Shown: positions 16,146 to 24,992 of the stretch, one piece after another
Position numbering within the stretch: position 1 is the stretch's first letter
Layout: the number at the start of each line of letters is the position of its first letter
NCBI RefSeq assembly: GCF_900090285.1
Contig: NZ_LT607754.1
Span: 2,356,001-2,420,000 of the forward strand
DNA length: 64,000 nucleotides
Direction: 5' to 3'
DNA from: Micromonospora inositola
Lineage (GTDB): Bacteria > Actinomycetota > Actinomycetes > Mycobacteriales > Micromonosporaceae
Made by a program: the position numbers and the translations under genes
Notes under the pieces: model-generated
Seen by the model: only the letters and a program-made list of their open reading frames with translations
The model's database searches: none
Told to the model about the DNA's origin: nothing

Positions 16146-17165
16146 ATGGGCATCACGATCGCGCCGTTCGACGCCGCCGACCAGGCCGCGATCGACGAGG
16201 CGTACCGGATCGGGGCGGCGGCCAACGAGGCGGACCTGCCGGACTTCCCGCCGTTCTGCCGGCAGCGCTTCGACGCCGCGATCCGACATCCGATGCCGGG
16301 CAACGCGCCGCGCTGGGCGCTGGCCCGGCTCGACGGTGTGCCGGCCGGCTACCTGGTGCTGGACCTGCCGCAACTCGACAACACCGACAACTCGACCGCC
16401 GACCTGGTCGTGCATCCGGCGTACCGGCGGCGGGGCGTCGGCCGGGCCCTGCACGAGCACTGCCTGCGGCTGCTGGGTGAGCACGGCCGCAAGCGGGTGA
16501 TGGGGATGGCGGTCTCGGCGCTGCCCGGGGGCGTCGCCCGACCGGAGGCCGGCGGCGCCTTCGCCGCCACGATGGGCGCCCGCCCGGTGCTCGCCGAGGT
16601 GCGCCGCCGGCTGGCGACCGGCCGGCTCGACCACGCCGCGCTCGACGCCCTGGCCGCCGACGCCCGGGCGCACGCCACCGGCTACCGCACCGTCCGCTGG
16701 CAGGGCGACACCCCCGAGGAGTACGCCGCCGACGTGGCCTACCTCGACGGCCGGCTGATGACCGACGCGCCGCTGGGCGAACTGGAATGGGAGCCGGAGC
16801 AGGTGGACGTCGCTCGGTTGCGGGGCACCGAACGGGCGCTGGACGCCCGGGGCCGCCGGCGCTACCACCATGCGGCCGTGCACGCCGCGACCGGCCGGGT
16901 GGTCGCCTGGACCCTGATCGACCTGGGTCCGAGCGCCGACTGGCACGCGTTCCAGCAGATCACCATCGTCGACCCGGCGCACCGGGGGCACCGGCTCGGC
17001 CTGCTCACCAAGGTGGAGAACCTGCGCTGGGTGCTCGGCCACGAGCCGGCGCTGCGGGTGATCGACACCTGGAACGCCGCCGAGAACCGACACATGATCA
17101 CGATCAACGAGCAGCTCGGGTTCCGCCCGGTCGACGCCTGGACGGACTGGCAGCTCACTCTCTGA
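16146..17165 (+). CDS. Tandem-GNAT N-acetyltransferase
   Basis: A 339-residue protein with two GNAT folds. The first has the acetyl-CoA motif VVHPAYRRRGVGRALHEH (near 82-99). The second has ITIVDPAHRGHRLGLLTK (near 275-292) and the C-terminal NAAENRHMITINEQLGF segment typical of GNAT motif B. It resembles mycothiol-synthase-like double GNATs, but the true mshD is elsewhere in this window (53142-54068). The acceptor substrate is unknown. Its 3' end overlaps a convergent gene by 11 bp. Confidence 0.88.
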   Translation: MGITIAPFDAADQAAIDEAYRIGAAANEADLPDFPPFCRQRFDAAIRHPMPGNAPRWALARLDGVPAGYLVLDLPQLDNTDNSTADLVVHPAYRRRGVGRALHEHCLRLLGEHGRKRVMGMAVSALPGGVARPEAGGAFAATMGARPVLAEVRRRLATGRLDHAALDALAADARAHATGYRTVRWQGDTPEEYAADVAYLDGRLMTDAPLGELEWEPEQVDVARLRGTERALDARGRRRYHHAAVHAATGRVVAWTLIDLGPSADWHAFQQITIVDPAHRGHRLGLLTKVENLRWVLGHEPALRVIDTWNAAENRHMITINEQLGFRPVDAWTDWQLTL

Positions 17166-17616
17166 GCCCGCCGTCGACGTTGCCGGCCGGGTGCAGTCGC
17201 CGCACCAGCTCCTCGACCGCCCGGTCGAAGTCGGTGTCTGGCGCGAACTGGTGCCCGCCGATCTTCGGCGGCACGTACATCGCGGTGAGGGTCGCGGCGA
17301 GCAGTCGGCACAGCGCCTTGCCGACCAGGCCGGTGCGGCGGCCGGGCGGCAGCATCCAGATGGCGATGTTGGCGAGCATGAAGGGCAGGAGCAGGACCAG
17401 CGAGAAGGTCCGGGTCGCGGTTCCGCCGGCGAGCCGGCTCCAGCTGTACGCCTCCAACGTGGCGCCTCCGGCGCCGTGCGGGTCCCCGAAACCGGGGCGT
17501 ACCTGGTAGAAGCCGGCGTCCCGGTCGCCGGCCACCCGGCTCACGATCGGCCGATCCAGCATCGCCTCGGGGCCGCGATCGGCGACCCCGTGCACCCTGA
17601 TCTCGGTGGTTCCCAC
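17155..17616 (-). CDS. Short membrane protein, probably an internally deleted remnant of a larger protein
   Basis: 153 residues: a soluble N-terminus EIRVHGVADRGPEAMLDRP then AGDRDAGFYQVRP and AYSWSRLAGG, one or two TM stretches (TFSLVLLLPFMLANIAIWML), and a short basic and acidic tail. The N-terminal pattern RVHGV...AGD...GFY...AYSW is, from memory, the start of much larger actinobacterial membrane proteins of unknown function, so this copy looks shortened. It still has an intact frame, a GTG start and an upstream GGAGGGGG. Treat it as a hypothetical with possible loss of most domains. Confidence 0.5.
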   Translation of the reverse strand: MGTTEIRVHGVADRGPEAMLDRPIVSRVAGDRDAGFYQVRPGFGDPHGAGGATLEAYSWSRLAGGTATRTFSLVLLLPFMLANIAIWMLPPGRRTGLVGKALCRLLAATLTAMYVPPKIGGHQFAPDTDFDRAVEELVRRLHPAGNVDGGLRE

Positions 17617-17753
17617 CCGCGGCCGTCCCCCTCCTTCCGTCGGCCGCGCGGTTACCCGGACCCGGCCCGACCATTCCGCGGAGCGGCAGGCGAGGATCCG
17701 ACTTGTGACACGCCCCTACTGATCTGGTGGCTTGCTGTTGCATGATGGCGGGC

Positions 17754-19427
17754 ATGACGGAGACCCCGCACCCCCTGTACGACAGGCACGCCGACACCCT
17801 GAACCGGGCGCTGACCGCGATCACGGAGCGCGGGTACTGGTCCGCCTACCCTGAGTCGCCGAGCCCCCGGGTGTACGGCGAGACCGCCGCCGCCGACGGG
17901 AAGGCCGCCTTCGAGGCGTACCTGAACGGCGACTTCCCCCTCGACCAGCCGGGCGACGGCGACACCGTCGCCACCGAGGCCAGCCCGTTCGGGCTGGAGC
18001 TGGACGTGCGCTACCCGCACGCCCACGCCGACCAGCTGGTGGGCGCCGCGACGGTCGCGCTCCCGGCCTGGCGGGACGCCGGTCCGCAGGCCCGGGTGGG
18101 CGTCTGCCTGGAGATCCTGGACCGGCTGCACAAGCACATCTTCGAGCTGGCCAACGCGGTGCAGTTCACCAGCGGCCAGGCCTTCGTGATGGCCTTCCAG
18201 GCCGGTGGCGCGCACGCGCTGGACCGGGCGCTGGAGGCGGTCGCCTACGCGTACGCCGAGATGACCCGGCACCCGGGCACGGCCGGCTGGGAGAAGGCCG
18301 CCGGCAAGGGCGACCCGCTGCGGATGACCAAGACCTTCCACGTGGTGCCGCGGGGCGTGGCGCTGGTGATCGGCTGCAACACCTTCCCGACCTGGAACTC
18401 GTACCCGGGGCTCTTCGCCTCCCTGGTCACCGGCAACCCGGTGGTCGTGAAGCCGCACCCGCGCGCCGTCCTGCCGCTCGCCATCACGGTGAAGTACGCC
18501 CGCGAGGTGCTCGCCGAGGCCGGCTTCGACCCGAACCTGGTGCTGCTCGCCCCCGAGGCGCCGGGCGAGCAGCTCGCCTCGACCCTGGCCCTGCACCCGG
18601 CCGTGAAGATCGTCGACTTCACCGGCTCCACCGAGTACGGCGACTGGCTGGAGGCGAACGCCCGGCAGGCCGCCGTCTACACCGAGAAGGCCGGCCTGAA
18701 CACGGTGGTGATCGACTCCACCGACGACTTCGCCGGGCTGTGCCGCAACCTGGGCTTCACGCTGACCCTGTACAGCGGCCAGATGTGCACCACCTCGCAG
18801 AACCTGCTGATCCCCCGGGACGGCATCGCCACCGACCAGGGGCACAAGAGCTTCGACGAGGTGGCGGCGGGTATCGCCGCGACGGTCGGCAAGCTCACCG
18901 CCGACCCGGCCCGCGGCGTCGAGCTGACCGGCGCGATCGTCAACGACGGCGTGCTGGCGCGCCTCGACGAGGTCACCAAGGTCGGCGAGCCGGTGCTGGA
19001 GTCGCGTACCGTCGAGCACCCCTCCTTCCCCGGCGCGGTGGTCCGGACGCCGACCATCGTCAAGCTGGCCGCCGACGACACCGCGACCTACTCGCGGGAG
19101 TGGTTCGGGCCGATCTCGTTCGCTGTCGCCACCGACTCCACCGCGCACAGCCTGGAGATCCTCCGCCGCACGGTGGGGGAGAAGGGCGCGCTGACCGCGG
19201 CGGTCTACTCGACCGACGAGGCGGTGCTGGACGCGGCCGAGGCGGCGGCGATCGACGCCGGCGTGCACCTGTCCTGCAACCTGACCGGCGGCGTCTTCGT
19301 CAACCAGTCGGCGGCGTTCTCCGACTTCCACGGCAGCGGCGCCAACCCGGCCGCCAACGCCGCGCTGACCGACGGCGCGTACGTGGCGAACCGGTTCCGC
19401 ATCGTGCAGAGCCGCCGGCACGCCTGA
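17754..19427 (+). CDS. paaN: Phenylacetic acid degradation protein PaaN (aldehyde dehydrogenase family)
   Basis: A 557-residue aldehyde-dehydrogenase-fold protein. Key segments are VPRGVALVIGCNTFPTWN, VVKPHPRAVLP (NAD-binding region), IVDFTGSTEYGDWL and the catalytic-Cys segment LYSGQMCTTSQNLLIP (Cys near 345). The length and these motifs match PaaN-type enzymes linked to phenylacetate catabolism. No other paa gene is visible in this window, so the pathway assignment rests on family similarity. ATG 17754 is chosen over the in-frame 17727 start; CATGAT lies 7 nt upstream, an imperfect leaderless -10. Confidence 0.85.
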   Translation: MTETPHPLYDRHADTLNRALTAITERGYWSAYPESPSPRVYGETAAADGKAAFEAYLNGDFPLDQPGDGDTVATEASPFGLELDVRYPHAHADQLVGAATVALPAWRDAGPQARVGVCLEILDRLHKHIFELANAVQFTSGQAFVMAFQAGGAHALDRALEAVAYAYAEMTRHPGTAGWEKAAGKGDPLRMTKTFHVVPRGVALVIGCNTFPTWNSYPGLFASLVTGNPVVVKPHPRAVLPLAITVKYAREVLAEAGFDPNLVLLAPEAPGEQLASTLALHPAVKIVDFTGSTEYGDWLEANARQAAVYTEKAGLNTVVIDSTDDFAGLCRNLGFTLTLYSGQMCTTSQNLLIPRDGIATDQGHKSFDEVAAGIAATVGKLTADPARGVELTGAIVNDGVLARLDEVTKVGEPVLESRTVEHPSFPGAVVRTPTIVKLAADDTATYSREWFGPISFAVATDSTAHSLEILRRTVGEKGALTAAVYSTDEAVLDAAEAAAIDAGVHLSCNLTGGVFVNQSAAFSDFHGSGANPAANAALTDGAYVANRFRIVQSRRHA

Positions 19428-19438
19428 CCGGGCGGTAC

Positions 19439-19465
19439 GGCCCGTCCCCGGCCAGGGGACGGGCC
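19439..19465. terminator. Bidirectional hairpin between paaN and a convergent GNAT gene
   Basis: ggcccgtcccc (19439-19449) pairs perfectly with ggggacgggcc (19455-19465) around a 5-nt loop. It sits exactly between the two convergent stop codons, so it can serve both genes. Confidence 0.75.
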
Positions 19466-19472
19466 GGTCCGC

Positions 19473-20003
19473 TCAGGCGGGACGGCGCATCTGGAGCTCG
19501 CGCAGCGTCGGGATCTTCGGGTGCGGCACCCGCACGCCCGTGTCCACGAAACCCAGCCGCTGGTACGCGCGGTAGGCGCGGTCGTTGCCGACCACCACCT
19601 CCAGCATCAGCTCGGGCCGGCCGCACGCGCGGGACCAGGCCGCCACCTCGTCGACCAGGTCGGCGAGCAGTCCGCTGCCCCGCCAGGCCGGGGTGAGGTA
19701 GACGGCGTAGATCACGGTGAGGCCGGGCTCGTCCGGGGCGACGGTGCCGCCGGCGTGACCGACGAACCGGCCGCCGGGGTCGGCGACGAACTGGGCGGTC
19801 ATGCCGCCGTGCGCCACGGCGGCGATCCGGGCCGCGTAGTCGGCGTGCGGGCGGGCGGCGGCCTCCGCCACGGTCTCCAGGAAGGCCAGCGGCGCGTCGG
19901 CGAGCATCTCCAGCCGCAGCGCCCGCATCCGGGCGGCGTCCTCCGGGCGGATCCGGCGGACGGTGGCCGTCCGGGCGGCTGTCATGGTCGGCGCGATCGT
20001 CAT
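19473..20003 (-). CDS. GNAT-family N-acetyltransferase
   Basis: About 176 residues with a standard GNAT fold: RRIRPEDAARMRALRLEML, ADAPLAFLET, the central strand VIYAVYLTPAWRGSGLLADL (acetyl-CoA P-loop with WRGSGL) and VVGNDRAYRAYQRLGFVDTG at the end. The DAPLAF stretch is shared with many uncharacterised bacterial GNATs. The acceptor is unknown. ATG 20003 is preferred because residues upstream of it in the same frame look non-coding. Confidence 0.85.
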   Translation of the reverse strand: MTIAPTMTAARTATVRRIRPEDAARMRALRLEMLADAPLAFLETVAEAAARPHADYAARIAAVAHGGMTAQFVADPGGRFVGHAGGTVAPDEPGLTVIYAVYLTPAWRGSGLLADLVDEVAAWSRACGRPELMLEVVVGNDRAYRAYQRLGFVDTGVRVPHPKIPTLRELQMRRPA

Positions 20004-20227
20004 GTCGCATGCATACCGGAGGGACGCCCGTCCATGTCGTGCCGGGCCCGATCCTGGCCGGAATATGCCCGATTTGCGGTCGTGCGCCGTCGTCACGCCT
20101 CGTGTAGCGTGCGATTTCGGTCACCGATTCAGCGGCCGTCGCCGATCGCCGAAACGGTGGTCCGGGCGCGGGCTCGGCCCCGCGTCCCGGGGGTCGAGGA
20201 ACGCCGCGCAGAGTGAGGAAGTGCACC

Positions 20228-20431
20228 GTGGCAGAGGGCACCGTGAAGTGGTTCAACGCCGAAAAGGGCTACGGCTTCATCGCCGTCGACGGCGGGCAGG
20301 ACGTCTTCGTCCACTTCTCCGCGATCGAGATGGACGGCTACAAGGCGCTGGACGACGGCCAGCGGGTCGAGTTCGAGATCGCCCAGGGCCAGAAGGGCCC
20401 GCAGGCCGAGCGCGTCCGCGTCATCGCCTGA
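20228..20431 (+). CDS. Cold-shock domain protein
   Basis: A 67-residue CspA-type OB-fold with both RNA-binding motifs: RNP1 KGYGFI and RNP2 VFVHFS. It binds single-stranded RNA/DNA and works as an RNA chaperone. The GTG start gives the normal N-terminus [10 protein letters not shown], with a GAGGAAG ribosome site upstream. It is monocistronic as far as can be seen. Similar proteins are usually constitutive or cold-induced. Confidence 0.95.
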   Translation: MAEGTVKWFNAEKGYGFIAVDGGQDVFVHFSAIEMDGYKALDDGQRVEFEIAQGQKGPQAERVRVIA

Positions 20432-20540
20432 CTCCGCGCCGCCGTTTCCGCGGCATCTCCACCCCGATCGGGGGGCTGCGCTGCGGGCGCGCACCGTGGA
20501 AGATCATGAGCCGTTCCAGCATCGCCGCTGAGGAGGGTTC

Positions 20541-21695
20541 ATGTCCGACCAGCCCCCGTCGGGTCCCGTCGATCCGGTCACTCCGACCTCACCCGGTGCC
20601 CCGCAGCCGGTCGATCCGATCCGGCCACCGGCGCCGGTCACCGACCCGCTGGCGGCACCCGGCCCGGAGGCACGGCCGGTCGTGTCCGGGCAGCACGTCC
20701 CGGCGGATCCGGTGGCACCCGCGCAGCCGCAAGGGTGGGTCTGGGGCGCCCCCGCCGGCCCGTACCCCGGCGCGCCGTACGCCGGCGGGCCCTACCCGGC
20801 CATCCCCTACCCCGGCGCGCCGTACCCCGGCTGGTACCCCGCGGGCGGCGGCTGGGATCCGAACGATCCGTTGGTCACGCCGCCGCACGCCGGCATCGGC
20901 GGCTGGTTCGCCCGCTGCACCGGCGCGCTGCGTCGCGGCTGGCGCCTGCTGGTGCCGATCATGCTGCTCACCCAGGCGGCACCGGCGGCGGTGGTCTCGG
21001 TGCTCTCCCTCGCCCTCGCCCCGTCGGGGGAGGTGGCCACCGCGCCCGACGGGGCCCCGGTCCTGCCCGACGGCTACTTCGGGGACGTGCTGACCTTCTA
21101 CGTCGCGGTGCTCGCCGCCAGCCTGCTCCTCGGCCCCGTGCAGAGCCTGGGCTGGGCCGCGGGGACCTGGGTGGTCACCCGGCAGGCGGCCGACGAGCCG
21201 GTCGGCCTCGGCGCGGCGTTCCGCTACGGGCTGCGCCGGTTGCTCGGCCTCTGGGGCTGGACGCTGTTGAGCTCGCTGCTCATCGGCTTGGGCGCCTGCT
21301 TCTGCCTGCTGCCCGGAATCTACCTGGCCTTCGCGTTCGCCCTGGTCGGCCCGGTCTACCTGTTCGAGCGGGAGAACCCGATCGGCCGCTCCTTCCGGAT
21401 CTTCCACCAGCGGGTCGGCATGGTGCTGGGCCGGGTCGCGCTGGTCGCCGCGGCGCTGCTCCTCGGCGCCCTGGTCGGCGTGGTGCTGGAGGCGGTCGGC
21501 CAACTGCCGTTCGGCACCCACCCGATGGACTCCCCGGGCACGGCTGCCGGCGCGGTCGGGGTGGCCCTGCTGGCGGCCGTGCTGGCCGTCCCGGTCTACC
21601 TGGCCCAGTTGGTGGGCCTGCTCGCCACCTACGCCGAGCAGCGGGCCCATGAGGGGCCGGTGAACGCCGCCCGGCTGGCGGCGGAACTCGGCTGA
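20541..21695 (+). CDS. Integral membrane protein with proline-rich N-terminus
   Basis: 384 residues. The first ~120 are disordered, with PYPGAPY-like repeats, and the rest carries about six TM helices with the pattern [17 protein letters not shown] and [23 protein letters not shown]. The latter resembles the membrane domain found next to glycerophosphodiesterase domains and in DUF975-type proteins. No catalytic domain is present. GAGGAGGG lies 7 nt before ATG. It ends 14 bp before the first CIRCE element of groEL. Confidence 0.75.
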   Translation: MSDQPPSGPVDPVTPTSPGAPQPVDPIRPPAPVTDPLAAPGPEARPVVSGQHVPADPVAPAQPQGWVWGAPAGPYPGAPYAGGPYPAIPYPGAPYPGWYPAGGGWDPNDPLVTPPHAGIGGWFARCTGALRRGWRLLVPIMLLTQAAPAAVVSVLSLALAPSGEVATAPDGAPVLPDGYFGDVLTFYVAVLAASLLLGPVQSLGWAAGTWVVTRQAADEPVGLGAAFRYGLRRLLGLWGWTLLSSLLIGLGACFCLLPGIYLAFAFALVGPVYLFERENPIGRSFRIFHQRVGMVLGRVALVAAALLLGALVGVVLEAVGQLPFGTHPMDSPGTAAGAVGVALLAAVLAVPVYLAQLVGLLATYAEQRAHEGPVNAARLAAELG

Positions 21696-21709
21696 GCGGC
21701 GGCATCGTG

Positions 21710-21736
21710 CTTGCACTCGGCAAGGGAGAGTGCTAA
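21710..21736 (+). promoter_or_regulatory. CIRCE element 1 upstream of groEL (HrcA operator)
   Basis: cttgcactc-N9-gagtgctaa matches the CIRCE consensus TTAGCACTC-N9-GAGTGCTAA with two differences in the left arm. A promoter fits inside it: TTGCAC (21711-21716), 17-nt spacer, TAAACA (21734-21739). The HrcA repressor would block it until heat stress. Confidence 0.9.
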
Positions 21737-21743
21737 ACAGGTC

Positions 21744-21772
21744 ATTGGCACTCGCATACCGTGAGTGCCAAT
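21744..21772 (+). promoter_or_regulatory. CIRCE element 2 upstream of groEL
   Basis: attggcactc-N9-gagtgccaat is a perfect 10-bp inverted repeat of the CIRCE type, centred 35 bp downstream of the first one. It would place a second HrcA dimer in the early transcribed region. The remaining 200-nt leader up to the groEL start shows no other clear element. Confidence 0.85.
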
Positions 21773-21786
21773 GGTCGGGGCGGTAG

Positions 21787-23595
<1,809 letters not shown>

Positions 23596-23615
23596 GTCCA
23601 GTTCCACCGAACGCC

Positions 23616-23653
23616 GAAAGGGGGCGGGCCGCGTCAGCGGTCCGCCCCCTTTC
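23616..23653 (+). terminator. Strong terminator after groEL
   Basis: gaaagggggcgg (23616-23627) pairs perfectly with ccgccccctttc (23642-23653), and ccgc/gcgg forms an inner stem. It lies 20 bp after the groEL stop and just before the end of the convergent hypothetical gene, so it can act both ways. Confidence 0.85.
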
Positions 23654-23659
23654 CGTCCG

Positions 23660-23902
23660 TCACGTCGGCAGTGGCCGCTGGTTGCGTCGTTTGTTCGTCC
23701 GGTCGTACGGCGGCGGGATCCGGACCGGCTCGTCGACCGGTTGCCGGGTCTCCTCGGCGGCTGGTGGGTCGGCGCCGGCCAGCTCCGCCAGCTGCTCGGC
23801 GTCGCCGTAGTCGAGCCGGTCGAACGGCAGTTGCCCGGGGAGTTCACCGACCGGTGGCCAGCTGGCGGGCTGGTCGTCGGTCCGTTCGTCATCCGTGGTC
23901 AT
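23660..23902 (-). CDS. Small acidic hypothetical protein
   Basis: 80 residues, hydrophilic, rich in Asp/Glu/Pro with a basic end (RTNKRRNQRPLPT). It includes LPFDRLDYGDAEQLAEL. ATG 23902 has a strong GAGGAGG ribosome site upstream, which decides it over the in-frame start at 23950. No signal peptide, membrane segment or known domain is seen. Confidence 0.55.
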   Translation of the reverse strand: MTTDDERTDDQPASWPPVGELPGQLPFDRLDYGDAEQLAELAGADPPAAEETRQPVDEPVRIPPPYDRTNKRRNQRPLPT

Positions 23903-23995
23903 GGCTGCCTCCTCTACGGGCAACCGTAGGGCGCGGTCGATGACCAGCACGGGCGAACGGCATTATTGGCGTCTATATCCCTTTCGCCCTTTTAA

Positions 23996-24931
23996 TTATC
24001 CGACCGCGTGCCCGCCGATCGCCTTCCGGTACAGGAAGAAAACCCGTTCGATCCGCGCGCCGGCGCTGCCCGAATAGAACGGCACCGGCCCCACCCAGCC
24101 GATCTGCGCCGCGCCGATCCCCGCCGCCGCCTGATCCCGCAGGCAGCGGCGCAGCAGCACCCCGCCGATGCCGGAGCCCTCCGCTGCCGGGGCCGTGCCC
24201 ATCGGCCCGAACCAGCTCGGCCGGGACGAGCCGTACGCGGCGAAGCCGAGGATCTCGCCGTCCCGCTCCGCCAGGTGCGCGCCCGCGCCCGGCCGCCCCA
24301 CCGAGCCGGCCAGCTCACCGTCCCAGGTGCCGCCGAAGGTGGCACGCGCGAAGGCGGCCAGCGCGGCCAGGTCCGCCGGCTCGGCCCGGCGTACCGTGAC
24401 GCCCTGACCGGCCAGCCGGCGTTCGGCGGCCTCCGTGGAGCGCAGCGCCGCGGAGCCCGCCGACAGGTCCGCGGTCATGTTCCACGCCGTACGGTCCTGC
24501 CGGTAGCCGAGCCGCAGCGCGGCGCAGACTGCCGGGGTGTAGCGCACGTCGATGCCCGGCCAGGCATAGTACGGCGGGTTCCCGGCCAGCAGCAGCTCGG
24601 CCGCACCCAGCCCGGCGAGCCGCCGTTCCGCCTCGGCCAGCAGGGCCCGCCCGACACCCCGGCGGCGTTCCCGGGGCGCCACCGCCACCAGATCGACGTG
24701 CCCGAGCCGCGGGTCCCGCTGCGAGACCGACCCGACCAGCACCCCGACCAGCTCCGCCCCGCGGACCGCGCCGATCAGCAGCACCGGGCGGTCGGCCGCC
24801 GCCCGGGTGGTCAGGGCGTCCAGGACGGCCGGCGCCTCGGCGGCGTCCTCGGGCAGGTCGAGCGCCCGCCGGCAGAGGTCGACGACGGCGGGCAGGCGGT
24901 CCGGGTCCAGCTCGATGATCTCCGCGTCCAT
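23996..24931 (-). CDS. Tandem-GNAT N-acetyltransferase
   Basis: 311 residues with two GNAT-like halves. The first shows VDLVAVAPRERRRGVGRALL (acetyl-CoA motif near 78-97) and an unusual aromatic stretch LAGNPPYYAWPGIDVRY. The second has FAAYGSSRPSWFGPMGT, GIGGVLLRRCLRDQAAAG and a terminal FYSGSAGARIERVFFLYR. The second P-loop is weaker (GSGIGGV). TAGGGT lies 8 nt before ATG 24931, a possible leaderless -10. The substrate is unknown. Confidence 0.85.
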   Translation of the reverse strand: MDAEIIELDPDRLPAVVDLCRRALDLPEDAAEAPAVLDALTTRAAADRPVLLIGAVRGAELVGVLVGSVSQRDPRLGHVDLVAVAPRERRRGVGRALLAEAERRLAGLGAAELLLAGNPPYYAWPGIDVRYTPAVCAALRLGYRQDRTAWNMTADLSAGSAALRSTEAAERRLAGQGVTVRRAEPADLAALAAFARATFGGTWDGELAGSVGRPGAGAHLAERDGEILGFAAYGSSRPSWFGPMGTAPAAEGSGIGGVLLRRCLRDQAAAGIGAAQIGWVGPVPFYSGSAGARIERVFFLYRKAIGGHAVG

Positions 24932-24992
24932 GGTCGCCGACCCTAGGGCATCCGGCGGCCCGGCGGCACCGTCGGATCGGCTCGGAGCCCGC

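Noticed and set aside
16146-17165. Assigning the first tandem GNAT as a second mycothiol synthase
   Set aside because: It lacks the NNQAF...PEQG segment that marks MshD, which is present in the 53142-54068 gene.
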